Shown here: piece after piece, positions 1 through 9,928 of the stretch | Layout: each line of letters opens with the position of its first letter | Numbering within the stretch: the stretch's first letter is position 1 | NCBI GenBank assembly: GCA_934216145.1 | Contig: CAKQBG010000012.1 | Location: forward strand, 1-38,507 | Source of the DNA: an uncultured Anaeroplasma sp. | Lineage (GTDB): Bacteria; Bacillota_I; Bacilli_A; Acholeplasmatales; Anaeroplasmataceae | Direction: 5' to 3' | DNA: 38,507 bases | Position numbers and translations under genes: made by a program | The notes under the pieces: generated by a model | What the model was told of the DNA's origin: nothing | Database searches by the model: none | Seen by the model: only the letters and a program-made list of their open reading frames with translations

Positions 1-17
1 TAGTATTAATCTAGACC

Positions 18-77
18 AAAAGGAGGTGTGAACATTATAGATTTAAAAAAATCTATTTTTTCACACCTCCTTTTTTT
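18..77 (+). terminator. Intrinsic terminator of a gene left of the window
   Basis: Arms 18-32 and 60-74 are perfectly complementary over 15 bp and are followed by a T run. A second small dyad (atagattt/aaatctat) lies in the loop. The left arm contains an aaggaggtg string that looks like a Shine-Dalgarno sequence, but no reading frame follows it. No upstream gene is visible. Confidence 0.85.
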
Positions 78-223
78 GTTATAACTGGAATTATGTCTTG
101 TGTGAAAGCCTCAAGAGGAGTAGTTTCTAGCACATTCGAAAATACTACAAAACGCTAGATTATAATAAAAATCTTTGCATTTTAAGTTTATGGCTTACTT
201 TTATATTGCCAAATGTAATCAGC

Positions 224-400
224 TTATATAGATTTAAAATAGATGTTTTTTAATGATGTAGATTTTAAATTTTCAACTGATGATTCAAAATATTTTTTTA
301 CTGTTTTACAATTGAAATTAAATTGTTTAGCTAAGTCTGCATAGTTTGGCTTAACTCAATCTTGTTTCATAAGTATCATTTTTCTTTTATATTTATCTTT
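224..400 (-). pseudogene. Transposase N-terminal HTH fragment with internal TGA
   Basis: Read on minus, the frame starting at ATG 368-370 gives MKQD-stop-VKPNYADLAKQFNF..., then NCKTVKKYFESS, ending at a stop at 224-226. LAKQFNFNCKTVKKYF is a helix-turn-helix of the kind found at the N terminus of transposases; IS21-type is a guess. The frame is only about 50 codons long, carries a TGA at 356-358, and has no downstream catalytic domain, so it is a remnant. The TGA sits where a Trp codon would be plausible, but a single TGG to TGA change explains it. Confidence 0.45.
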
Positions 401-443
401 ATATGTTATACCTAGTACAATCAAATTGTAGCTTATAATTCTG

Positions 444-599
444 AAATGTTTTATAGAGATAAAAAAAGGTCGTCTTGAAGAAGCGAAGAAAATATAATTC
501 AAATAGTAAAAAAATTATAAAAATGGCGTTTCTTTAGAAATTGTTTCTAAATCCATAGGATTAGGCATTGAAGAAATAGAGATAATATTGAATAATTAA
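444..599 (+). pseudogene. C-terminal remnant of a Rpn-family nuclease/transposase
   Basis: The frame ending at TAA 597-599 reads KKGRLEEAKKI, then stop codons, then KNGVSLEIVSKSIGLGIEEI and a short tail. This matches the usual C-terminal tail of Rpn (recombination-promoting nuclease/putative transposase, PD-(D/E)XK) proteins, which end in repeated GxE/GR-rich helices followed by NGxSxExIxxxTGLSxEEIE. Three stop codons lie between the two recognisable pieces and the nuclease domain is absent. It is a decayed end-fragment, adjacent to another mobile fragment. Confidence 0.6.
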
Positions 600-638
600 T
601 CCATTCACATTAGAGGTATATATTACTTTTAATGTTTT

Positions 639-2321
639 TTAATCCTCAAATAAAGATATTAGCTTAAAATTATTAACATCAACAAGACCTTTTGTTGTGA
701 TTTTTAGACTTGGAATAACTGGAAGAGAAATGAAAGCCATATTCATAAATGGTGCTATATCACTAGGTACGCCGTTCTCATGAACTACTCTTATTATTTC
801 ATCACATTCATCTTTGGTTTTATATACATCATTTTCACTCATTAAACCTGCTATTTTTAATTCTAATGAAGCAATTAATGTATTATCCTTAACGTATACA
901 TTACCTCCTCCAATTCTCTTTATTTCCTCTATTGCCTTTAACATATCATTATCGTTTGTACCGATAGCTATTATGTTATGAGAATCATGTGATACAGTAG
1001 AAGCAATTGCGCCTGCTTTAAGACCAATTCCTTTTATATAGCCTAAGCCAATATGATTTGTTTTATGATGTCTTTCTATTACTGCTATTTTTAAAATATC
1101 CTTATCAATATCTATTCCATTATTTTTAGTGAAATCTAATTTCATTAATAAATCATCTGTTATTAATTCCTTTGGTTGTACACTTATAATATGACATCTT
1201 TTATCTTGAGGCTTAATATAGAATGAATCCTTTTTTAATGGAGCTATATTAATAGTATTAGTAATTTCATTAGATATATTTGTAATAGGCTCTATATTAG
1301 CTAGTAATTTATTATTACTATAAATAATTTTTCCATCTTTAAAAACTGAATTTATTTTTATTTCATTTAAATCATCTAAAATAAGTAGATTTGCTTTAAA
1401 TCCTGGTGCTATTGCTCCTACATTTTTCAAATGGAAGTAATTGGCTGGCTGAATAGTTGCCATACGAATGCCTGTAATTGGGCTTTTTCCGAGCCTTACA
1501 GCTTTTTTTATGATTGAATCGATATGACCCTCATTAATTAATGTAGAAGGGTTTCTATCGTCAGAAACTAAAAGGCATCTAGTTGATCTAATATCATCAA
1601 AAAGATCTATTAATGCTTCTAGGTTTTTAGCTGCAGTACCTTCTCTAATCATTATCCATTGACCTTTTGAAAGCTTCTCATTAGCTTCTTCTATATTACT
1701 ACATTCATGATCACTCATAATGCCGCTTCTTATATATTTATCTAAATCATTTCCAGTTAAAAATGGGGCATGACCATCAACAATCTTATTTCTTTTTAAG
1801 GCATCATTTATTTTTTCTATTATATTTTCATCATTATTAATAACTCCAACATAGTTCATAACCTCAGCTAAGCCTAATACTCTTTTATATTTATAGAATT
1901 CTTTTAATTCTTTAGCTCTAATTATTTCTTTTGATTCATCAAAATGAGTAGCTGGTACACATGATGGTAACATAAAGTAGAAGTCTAATGGTAAATTTTT
2001 TGATGTATCTAGCATAAACTTTATACCATCTCTACCTACTACATTTGCGATTTCATGGGGATCACATATTATCGCTCCTGTTCCATGAGGGATTAGTGCT
2101 TTGGCTAGATTATTTGGTAATAACATTGTAGATTCTATGTGAATATGGCTATCTATAAAGCTTGGACAGATATATTTGTTTTCACAATCTATAATTTTAT
2201 CTATTTTATAGCTAGAGCTTAAAAATCCTAAAATAGTATCATTTTCGATTATGACATCCTTTTTTTCAATAGAATCTGTAAATACATTTATTACATTTGC
2301 GTTTTTTAATAATGTAATCAT
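639..2321 (-). CDS. ade: Adenine deaminase
   Basis: It hydrolyses adenine to hypoxanthine and ammonia in cytoplasmic purine salvage. The 560-residue product has the family's normal length and layout: a short N-terminal beta domain, then the amidohydrolase barrel with metal-binding HIHIE (H59, H61, E63) and CDPHE (H89, E90), later DGHAP, SDHE and SDDRNP motifs, and the C-terminal adenine-deaminase domain containing TVSHDSHNI. ATG at 2321 follows a gagggtga ribosome site on minus. It is monocistronic, transcribed away from the heat-shock operon, with an extended -10 just upstream. No purine riboswitch was seen in the leader. A related guanine or cytosine deaminase is unlikely because of the C-terminal domain. 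Confidence 0.95.
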   Translation of the reverse strand: MITLLKNANVINVFTDSIEKKDVIIENDTILGFLSSSYKIDKIIDCENKYICPSFIDSHIHIESTMLLPNNLAKALIPHGTGAIICDPHEIANVVGRDGIKFMLDTSKNLPLDFYFMLPSCVPATHFDESKEIIRAKELKEFYKYKRVLGLAEVMNYVGVINNDENIIEKINDALKRNKIVDGHAPFLTGNDLDKYIRSGIMSDHECSNIEEANEKLSKGQWIMIREGTAAKNLEALIDLFDDIRSTRCLLVSDDRNPSTLINEGHIDSIIKKAVRLGKSPITGIRMATIQPANYFHLKNVGAIAPGFKANLLILDDLNEIKINSVFKDGKIIYSNNKLLANIEPITNISNEITNTINIAPLKKDSFYIKPQDKRCHIISVQPKELITDDLLMKLDFTKNNGIDIDKDILKIAVIERHHKTNHIGLGYIKGIGLKAGAIASTVSHDSHNIIAIGTNDNDMLKAIEEIKRIGGGNVYVKDNTLIASLELKIAGLMSENDVYKTKDECDEIIRVVHENGVPSDIAPFMNMAFISLPVIPSLKITTKGLVDVNNFKLISLFED

Positions 2322-2347
2322 ATTTTCACCCTCTTTGTATTTAGATA

Positions 2348-2356
2348 ATTATATCA
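2348..2356 (-). promoter_or_regulatory. Extended -10 promoter for ade
   Basis: On minus the sequence reads TGATATAAT, an extended -10 with TG one base before TATAAT, about 27 bp upstream of the ade start codon. The -35 region is poor, which is usual for extended -10 promoters. Confidence 0.55.
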
Positions 2357-2399
2357 TAATTCTTTATTTATTGTATTTTGTAAAACAAAAAATAAAAAA

Positions 2400-2426
2400 A
2401 TGGCACAAAGATATTGACAGTGCTAA
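2400..2426. promoter_or_regulatory. Weak upstream CIRCE-like operator
   Basis: atggcacaa-N9-cagtgctaa has the 9-9-9 geometry of CIRCE (TTAGCACTC-N9-GAGTGCTAA). The right half matches the consensus at 8 of 9 positions and the left at about 5 of 9, with the GCAC/GTGC core intact. It overlaps the -35 box at 2414-2419. It resembles a degenerate second HrcA site. Confidence 0.4.
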
Positions 2427-2442
2427 TTGATAGGATTATAAT
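2414..2442 (+). promoter_or_regulatory. Sigma-A promoter of hsp20-groES-groEL
   Basis: TTGACA (2414-2419), a 17-bp spacer and TATAAT (2437-2442) form a consensus sigma-A promoter. It lies between two CIRCE-type repeats, so transcription should be strong when HrcA is off. Confidence 0.9.
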
Positions 2443-2446
2443 GTAA

Positions 2447-2473
2447 TTAGCATTTGATGATAGAGAGTGCCAA
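2447..2473. promoter_or_regulatory. CIRCE operator (HrcA binding site)
   Basis: TTAGCATTT-N9-GAGTGCCAA matches the CIRCE consensus TTAGCACTC-N9-GAGTGCTAA at 7/9 and 8/9 positions with the exact 9-nt spacer. It covers the expected transcription start just downstream of the -10 box, the usual position for HrcA repression of groE operons. No hrcA gene is in the window. Confidence 0.8.
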
Positions 2474-2495
2474 AAAGATAATGAGGTGAATATAT

Positions 2496-2852
2496 ATGAT
2501 GTATAATTTAAGTAATGATTACTCATATAATCACAACAATTCAAATTACTTCTTAAAAACAGATGTAATTGATTGCAATGATCATTATGAGATGGAGATT
2601 GATGTTCCTGATGTTGATAAGGACAATATAGGAATAACTCTTGAGGATGGTTTTATTAATATTAGTGTTAATATTAATGAGCATTCTAATAGTAAATATT
2701 TGAGACATGAAAGATTTACTGGTAGTTATAATAGAAGCTTTTATGTAGGAGATAATATTACTAATGATGATATTAAGGCTCATCTAGAAAATGGTATTTT
2801 AAAATTGACTATTAATAAAAAAGAAAATAAAAAAATGATAAAAGTAGAGTGA
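2496..2852 (+). CDS. hsp20: Hsp20/alpha-crystallin small heat-shock protein
   Basis: It is an ATP-independent holdase that binds unfolding proteins in the cytoplasm. The 118-residue product has a short N-terminal arm (about 1-20) and an alpha-crystallin domain (about 20-115) with YEMEIDVPDVDKDNI and the diagnostic AHLENGILKLTI near the end. The C-terminal tail is very short and lacks a clear I-x-I motif. Two adjacent ATGs (2496, 2499) follow an aggtga ribosome site. It is the first gene of the CIRCE-controlled operon, 10 bp before groES. This is an uncommon arrangement, since groES usually comes first and small Hsps are often CtsR- or sigma-B-controlled in Bacilli. Confidence 0.93.
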   Translation: MMYNLSNDYSYNHNNSNYFLKTDVIDCNDHYEMEIDVPDVDKDNIGITLEDGFINISVNINEHSNSKYLRHERFTGSYNRSFYVGDNITNDDIKAHLENGILKLTINKKENKKMIKVE

Positions 2853-2862
2853 GGTAATAAAA

Positions 2863-5365
<2,503 letters not shown>

Positions 5366-5503
5366 TTTACATCACCTAAAAATAGTATTTACAGCATAAA
5401 TGTTTTTATTCATAATATATAGTAATGAAATTATAATTTAATTATAAATTTATTAAAAAATGCCAAATTATTTAATATGTTAATGATATCATTGTTATAG
5501 CTA

Positions 5504-5532
5504 TTGATTAAAAAATTAAAAAAGAGTACAAT
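5504..5532 (+). promoter_or_regulatory. Promoter of the gntR-ABC operon with possible GTAC operator
   Basis: TTGATT (5504-5509), a 17-bp spacer and TACAAT (5527-5532) form a good sigma-A promoter. Two GTAC cores at 5526-5529 and 5542-5545 (gtac-N12-gtac) flank the start region and could be the operator of the adjacent YtrA-type repressor. The promoter is firm and the operator is a guess. Confidence 0.6.
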
Positions 5533-5568
5533 ATTCATGTAGTACAGTTAATACAGAGGAGGAGTATT

Positions 5569-5916
5569 ATGAAAATTAGCTTTAAAAGTTCTAATAATGT
5601 TTATGAACAAATTGTTGATGAAATAATTAAATATATAAAGCTAGGTATTTATAAGGAAAATGAAAAACTTCCCTCATGTCGTACTCTAGCATTAGAACTT
5701 GGTGTTAATCCTAATACTGTTGAAAAGGCTTATACTATTTTAGCCTCTAAGGGCTTTATTGATATGATTCCTAAAAAAGGAGCGTATGTTAAGACTATAG
5801 TTAATGATATTAATAAAAGAGATTTAGTTATTAATGATATCACACGTATTAAGAATTCAGGAGTATTAGAGGATGAACTAATTGAAGCAGTAAAAGAGGT
5901 GTATTCTAATGATTGA
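5569..5916 (+). CDS. GntR family regulator, YtrA type
   Basis: It is probably an autorepressor of the ABC operon it heads. The 115-residue product has an N-terminal winged HTH (about 8-75) with the GntR hallmarks EKLPSCRTLALELGVNPNTV and KGAYV, and only a short C-terminal helical stretch. That short tail is typical of the YtrA subfamily, which controls neighbouring ABC transporters. A gaggagg ribosome site precedes ATG 5569. The gene overlaps the ABC ATPase start by 8 nt, indicating translational coupling. The inducer is unknown; family members often respond to cell-envelope-active compounds. Confidence 0.9.
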   Translation: MKISFKSSNNVYEQIVDEIIKYIKLGIYKENEKLPSCRTLALELGVNPNTVEKAYTILASKGFIDMIPKKGAYVKTIVNDINKRDLVINDITRIKNSGVLEDELIEAVKEVYSND

Positions 5917-6787
5917 AATTAAGAATGTTAGTAAATCATATGGCACTTTTAATGCTTTAAATGATGTTAATCTAAAAATAGAAGAAGGCTCTATTGTCGG
6001 ATTAGTTGGAATTAATGGTGCTGGTAAATCAACATTATTAAGGCTTATTTCTGGAATATTAAAGCCTGATTCAGGGGAAATTGTTATTGATAATGAAATG
6101 GCTTATGAGAATGAAAATGTTAAGAAAAAAATATTTTTATTACCAGATGATCCATATTATGGTATGAATGCTACACCTTTATCATTAATAGATTTTTATA
6201 AGGTATTTTATGATTTTGATCAAACTTTATTTTTAGAGTATCTTGAGCATTATGATATTCCAATGAAGAAGCCTATTATTGGTTATTCAAAGGGAATGAA
6301 AAGACAAGTATTTATTGCATTAGCTTTAGCTATTCAGCCTAAATATTTGTTGTTAGATGAAGCCTTTGATGGACTTGATCCATTATCAAGATTATTCTTT
6401 AAAAAAGAAATTATGAAGATTGTTGAGGAAAAAAATATTACAATTTTAGTTTCATCTCATTCATTAAAGGAATTAGAGGAATTTTGTGATTCATATGCAA
6501 TATTAGATGATAAGCATATTGTTTCTCAAGGATCCATTATTGATGATATTGCTAAATATCATAAATATCAGATTGCCTTTTTAAATGAAATATCTGTTCA
6601 GGATATTCCTTTTGAAATGGTAAGCTATACTCAAACTAAGAGAATAATAAAGCTTATTACTTCAAGCGATTTAGCTACTGTTACTGAAAAGCTTAAGCCA
6701 TTGAATCCTGTTATTATTGATGAGGTTTCAATTGATTTTGAGGAGCTTTTCATTATCGAGGTAGAGAAAAGAGGATTCTTAAAATGA
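5909..6787 (+). CDS. ABC transporter ATP-binding protein
   Basis: It powers the membrane transporter encoded next. The 292-residue product has Walker A GINGAGKST (34-42), a signature with the sequence YSKGMKRQ (126-133), Walker B YLLLDE (146-151) followed by FDGLDP, and an H-loop His at 184. The C-terminal 90 residues are a non-catalytic tail common in YtrB/YhcG-like ATPases. It overlaps both neighbours (8 nt with gntR, ATGA with the permease), so the genes form one translational unit. The substrate cannot be read from the sequence; export or envelope-stress relief is likely given the YtrA-type regulator. Confidence 0.93.
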   Translation: MIEIKNVSKSYGTFNALNDVNLKIEEGSIVGLVGINGAGKSTLLRLISGILKPDSGEIVIDNEMAYENENVKKKIFLLPDDPYYGMNATPLSLIDFYKVFYDFDQTLFLEYLEHYDIPMKKPIIGYSKGMKRQVFIALALAIQPKYLLLDEAFDGLDPLSRLFFKKEIMKIVEEKNITILVSSHSLKELEEFCDSYAILDDKHIVSQGSIIDDIAKYHKYQIAFLNEISVQDIPFEMVSYTQTKRIIKLITSSDLATVTEKLKPLNPVIIDEVSIDFEELFIIEVEKRGFLK

Positions 6788-7770
6788 GAAAACTTTTAAA
6801 ATTTTATTTGAAAAAAAGAATCCTTAATTTATGTGTATTATCTTTAATATTAGTAGTAGTAACTATATCAGTATTATTAAATTATAAATTTGAATGGCAG
6901 GGAGAGATATTTTATTCTCCTATATCTATGCTAGCTATTTTTATGGTTGTATTGAGTACTTTAGTACCATTATGTGAATTCTCATTTAAAATGAATAAGG
7001 CTAATATTGATACATTGTATTCTATGCCTATTAAAAGAGCGAAGATTCATATTGCTAGATTACTTATGGGATTAATGGAAATAATTGTTCCTTTTACTAT
7101 TTCTTATATAATTTTTTTAATATGGGTTTTAATAGCTGCTAATTTTTATAATTTTGGTTATTTTATAGGTTTTTATTTTCTATTATTAGCATTAGGAATT
7201 ATTGTTTATTTAATTTTAATTTTTGTTTATACAAGAGCGAATACTTATCATGATGGTATTATCTTTATTTGTTTCTATTCAATAATATTAGAGATATTAT
7301 TTTCAATTGTTAGAAAATTTACAGATATAATTCAATCATGGAGCTATTCATTATATTCTCCATTCTTCACATTATGCTATATATTTAATGAGAAGAGCTT
7401 AGGACATTATGTAGATGGGTATGTAATATTAAATGCTGTATTACCTACAGTAATTTATTTAGTATTAGCTATTGTTTTCTCTTTAATTTATTTTCATGAT
7501 ATTTATCATGAAAGACCAGAGAATATTTCTCAAAGGTCAAATAGCTGGTTTGGATATAAAGTTTTAATACCTATAACTATAGTTTTGTTATCTATTTATT
7601 CATTGGCTAATTATTATATTGTTATTTATATTTTAGGTGCAGTTGGTGCTTATTTTATTTATGTTATTTATCAAAGAAGCTTTAGAATAAGAAGAGAAAA
7701 TGTCTTTATTTATTTTACATCTTTATTTATTGGTACAGGATTAGGATTATTATTTTTCTTTGTTTTTTAA
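6784..7770 (+). CDS. ABC transporter permease
   Basis: It is the membrane subunit paired with the preceding ATPase. The 328 residues are largely hydrophobic with about eight helices (near 12-32, 45-65, 98-118, 130-150, 155-175, 215-240, 258-285, 300-325). The loop after helix 2 (KMNKANIDTLYSMPIKRAKI) is the cytoplasmic coupling-type segment seen in ABC-2/YtrC-like permeases. It starts in an ATGA overlap and is followed 12 bp later by the lipoprotein gene, which has a strong aaggaggt site. Confidence 0.85.
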   Translation: MRKLLKFYLKKRILNLCVLSLILVVVTISVLLNYKFEWQGEIFYSPISMLAIFMVVLSTLVPLCEFSFKMNKANIDTLYSMPIKRAKIHIARLLMGLMEIIVPFTISYIIFLIWVLIAANFYNFGYFIGFYFLLLALGIIVYLILIFVYTRANTYHDGIIFICFYSIILEILFSIVRKFTDIIQSWSYSLYSPFFTLCYIFNEKSLGHYVDGYVILNAVLPTVIYLVLAIVFSLIYFHDIYHERPENISQRSNSWFGYKVLIPITIVLLSIYSLANYYIVIYILGAVGAYFIYVIYQRSFRIRRENVFIYFTSLFIGTGLGLLFFFVF

Positions 7771-7782
7771 GGAGGTATAGAT

Positions 7783-8553
7783 ATGAAGCCTATTAAGTTA
7801 ATATTAGCTTCTTTAGCAATTATGTCTATTAGTATGCTATCATCTTGTAAAAACTTATTACCGAATAAGCCTACTATTCCATCTGATACTAAGGATTTAG
7901 ATATTAGTAATAAATTACTAGATTTTAGTAATAATGAAATGAGTGAAATTGAAATATCTCAAGGATATTCGTCTAGAGGTATTGTTAATGTAACATGGAA
8001 TAAAGAAAATGTAGTATTTGATAATAATTTATTACACCTATATATAACTCCAAATAAGGAAAATGTTGGTGGTACTGCTTATTTTGGAGCTCAATGTAGA
8101 ACAAGTGAACTATATAGTTATGGAGATTATGGTGTATCGTTAAAGAATTTAAGTGAAGTTGGTACTAAAACATCATTTTTCACTTATATTGGTAATGATG
8201 ATAATAAGGCTAGAGAGGGAATTGAGATTATCTTTAGTGGTAGTGATCCGAATATAGTTACCTTTAATTATTATTTAAAGGGTAATGGTGAGCATAAGTA
8301 TTCTTATGATTTGAATTTTGATTCTAGCAAGGAATTTCATAATTATGGCTTTAGATGGACAAGTGAAAGTATTATCTATTTTGTTGATGAAAAGCCTATT
8401 TATATTACTAATAAATCACCTTCAAATAAGGCTAGGATATATTTGAATAATTATACTGAGAGTAATTCTATTATTGGTTGGATTGATAAACCAAGTGAGG
8501 AAATAAAGAATGATGCGTTAGTTGAATGGGTTTCATATAAGGCAATTGATTAA
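7783..8553 (+). CDS. GH16-fold lipoprotein lacking catalytic acids
   Basis: The protein is predicted to be membrane-anchored outside the cell: signal peptide residues 1-21, lipobox LSSC with Cys22. Residues about 45-255 follow the GH16 lichenase/laminarinase fold: RTSELYSYGDYGVSLK, SFFTYIG, VTFNYYLKG, FHNYGFRWTSESIIYFVD and the closing EWVSYKAID. The catalytic strand that normally reads E-I-D-I-E-F is GIEIIF at 146-151, so both the nucleophile and acid/base Glu are lost. It is therefore probably a glycan-binding or scaffold protein and not a hydrolase. It is the last gene of the gntR-ABC operon, ended by a terminator, which suggests it works with the transporter at the envelope. Confidence 0.82.
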   Translation: MKPIKLILASLAIMSISMLSSCKNLLPNKPTIPSDTKDLDISNKLLDFSNNEMSEIEISQGYSSRGIVNVTWNKENVVFDNNLLHLYITPNKENVGGTAYFGAQCRTSELYSYGDYGVSLKNLSEVGTKTSFFTYIGNDDNKAREGIEIIFSGSDPNIVTFNYYLKGNGEHKYSYDLNFDSSKEFHNYGFRWTSESIIYFVDEKPIYITNKSPSNKARIYLNNYTESNSIIGWIDKPSEEIKNDALVEWVSYKAID

Positions 8554-8580
8554 CATCCTTAGGGATGTTTTTTCTTTTTT
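8552..8580 (+). terminator. Terminator of the gntR-ABC-lipoprotein operon
   Basis: aacatcc-ttag-ggatgtt (8552-8569) followed by a T-rich run to 8580. The left arm overlaps the lipoprotein stop codon. Confidence 0.9.
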
Positions 8581-8583
8581 CTA

Positions 8584-8612
8584 TTGATTTATTTAAAAAA
8601 CAAGTGTATAAT
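8584..8612 (+). promoter_or_regulatory. Sigma-A promoter of the glycyl-radical protein gene
   Basis: TTGATT (8584-8589), a 17-bp spacer and TATAAT (8607-8612). It follows directly on the preceding terminator, so the downstream gene has its own transcription unit. Confidence 0.85.
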
Positions 8613-8619
8613 ATAATTA

Positions 8620-8638
8620 ATTAAGAATTATTCTTAAT
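8620..8638. promoter_or_regulatory. Perfect 9-1-9 palindrome, Fur/PerR-like operator
   Basis: attaagaat-t-attcttaat is a perfect inverted repeat centred about 20 bp downstream of the -10 box. The inner 7-1-7 dyad TAAGAAT-T-ATTCTTA has the geometry and base pattern of Fur-superfamily boxes, closest to PerR types. It would block transcription if bound. The regulator identity is inferred. Confidence 0.55.
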
Positions 8639-8654
8639 AAGAAAGGATGATAAT

Positions 8655-8888
8655 ATGTCACAAAGAGTAGATAATTTAGTTCAAATGCTTGATACTTATG
8701 TTAATGATGGAGGATATCATTTAAATGTTAATGTTTTTAATAGAGAAACATTATTAGATGCTCAAAAACATCCTGAGAAGTATCCTCAATTAACTATTCG
8801 TGTTTCTGGATATGCTGTTAATTTTATTAAGCTTACTAAGGAACAGCAGGATGATGTTATTAGCCGTACTATTCATGAGTCAATGTAA
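8655..8888 (+). CDS. grcA: Stand-alone glycyl-radical domain protein (GrcA/YfiD-like)
   Basis: The 77-residue product is equivalent to only the last part of pyruvate formate-lyase: [20 protein letters not shown] near the start, [22 protein letters not shown] and the radical loop RVSGYAV, with the radical-bearing glycine at G52, then [11 protein letters not shown]. In E. coli the free-standing homologue YfiD/GrcA replaces the oxygen-cleaved C terminus of PflB and restores activity. The same repair role is inferred here. It is not a pflB fragment left by deletion: it has its own promoter, a gaaagga ribosome site, an ATG, an intact frame and a terminator. It is shorter than E. coli GrcA (127 residues). 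No pflB or pflA is in the window. Confidence 0.88.
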   Translation: MSQRVDNLVQMLDTYVNDGGYHLNVNVFNRETLLDAQKHPEKYPQLTIRVSGYAVNFIKLTKEQQDDVISRTIHESM

Positions 8889-8910
8889 TTTATAATTTAA
8901 TATATAATAG

Positions 8911-8938
8911 AAATGGTACTTGTACCATTTTTATTTTT
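8911..8938 (+). terminator. Terminator of grcA
   Basis: aaatggtac-tt-gtaccattt followed by a T-rich run. It ends the monocistronic grcA unit. Confidence 0.9.
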
Positions 8939-9013
8939 CTAAAAATATGATATATTTACTTTTAATATAAATAGTGTATAATAAACTTAAATTTTGTTTT
9001 TAGGAGAATAGTG

Positions 9014-9874
9014 ATGAAACATATTATATTAGCCTTAAAGGGAGTTTTATTTGGCCTATCAAATGCGATTGCGGGTGTATCAGGTGGTACTATTGCGGTT
9101 ATAACTGGAATATATGATAAGCTTATTTATTCTATTAATCATTTATTTAGTGATACTAAGGTAGCATTAAAGTTTTTAATTGTATTTATTATAGGAGCTT
9201 TAATAGGTTTTTTAGGTGGTAGTAAGGTTATTAATATTTGTTTAGAGTATGCTGCTATTCCTACTAGCTGTTTATTTGCAGGTTTTGTATTAGGAGGAAT
9301 TCCTGGTTTTGGTAAGCCTTTAGTAAAGAATATTAATGTAAAGAATATTATTTTTACTATTATTGGTATTTTATTTGTTGTTGGTTTATTATTTGTTCCT
9401 GACAATTCTTGGAAGACTGCTAGTGATTTAGAAATTTATGATTATATTTTATTGTTTGTTGCAGGATTTTTTGGAGCTGTTGCTATGATAACACCCGGTG
9501 TTTCTGGTATGATGATTTTTATGCTCATAGGTTATTATAAAGTATTTAATAGTGCTATTGCTAATATTTTAGATTTTAGTCAATTTACAACTAATTTATT
9601 TATTTTGCTTCCAATTGCTTTGGGTATTATTGTTGGTATTTTCTCTGCATCTAAGCTTATTGCTTATTTATTTGATAAATTTCCGACTCAATCTAATTTT
9701 GTTGTGATTGGATTTATTGTTGCTTCTGTATTTTGTATTTTATATAAAACAGAATGGGAAGCTAATACTTTAATGATTATTCTTGGTATATTAGCTTTAA
9801 TTGTTGGTGCTGCTCTAACATTTACAATGGATTATTTTGGTAATAAGAAGCAAATTAGTGATATAAATGAATAA
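9014..9874 (+). CDS. DUF368 polyprenyl-phosphate translocase family protein
   Basis: The 286-residue, roughly eight-helix membrane protein carries the two DUF368 signatures: LFGLSNAIAGVSGGTIAVITGIY (starting near residue 12) and ITPGVSGMMIFMLIGYY in the second half, an inverted-repeat-like duplication. DUF368 proteins (PopT in Vibrio and staphylococci) recycle undecaprenyl phosphate across the membrane; that role is assigned from the family. ATG 9014 is chosen over the in-frame GTG at 9011 because it lies 7 nt after the aggag site. A TATAAT at 8977-8982 lies upstream, and a long terminator follows, so it is monocistronic. UppP and PAP2 genes later in the window belong to the same lipid-carrier cycle. 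Confidence 0.88.
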   Translation: MKHIILALKGVLFGLSNAIAGVSGGTIAVITGIYDKLIYSINHLFSDTKVALKFLIVFIIGALIGFLGGSKVINICLEYAAIPTSCLFAGFVLGGIPGFGKPLVKNINVKNIIFTIIGILFVVGLLFVPDNSWKTASDLEIYDYILLFVAGFFGAVAMITPGVSGMMIFMLIGYYKVFNSAIANILDFSQFTTNLFILLPIALGIIVGIFSASKLIAYLFDKFPTQSNFVVIGFIVASVFCILYKTEWEANTLMIILGILALIVGAALTFTMDYFGNKKQISDINE

Positions 9875-9928
9875 ATATAAAGGCTTTAATGCTAATTATT
9901 GTTAGCTTTAGAGCCTTTTATATTTATT
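9871..9928 (+). terminator. Long hairpin terminator of the DUF368 gene
   Basis: The arms aaatataaaggcttt...gctaa and ttagctttagagccttttatattt pair over more than 20 bp with minor bulges. The hairpin is A-rich on the left and T-rich on the right, so it could work in both directions. Confidence 0.8.

Larger units (their letters stand above)
78..638. other. Gene-poor interval with decayed mobile-gene fragments
   Basis: No intact gene is present. The interval holds two fragments listed separately (224-400 on minus, 444-599 on plus). The remainder (78-223, 400-443, 600-638) shows no recognisable coding, RNA or regulatory content. No clear terminator for the adenine deaminase gene was seen here. 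Confidence 0.6.

Noticed and set aside
356..358. Use of TGA as tryptophan (code 4)
   Set aside because: Intact genes in the window use TGG for Trp and end at TGA stops, so the TGA in the transposase fragment is treated as a mutation.
8655..8888. grcA as a leftover of a deleted pflB
   Set aside because: It has its own promoter, ribosome site, intact frame and terminator, which a deletion remnant would not be expected to have.
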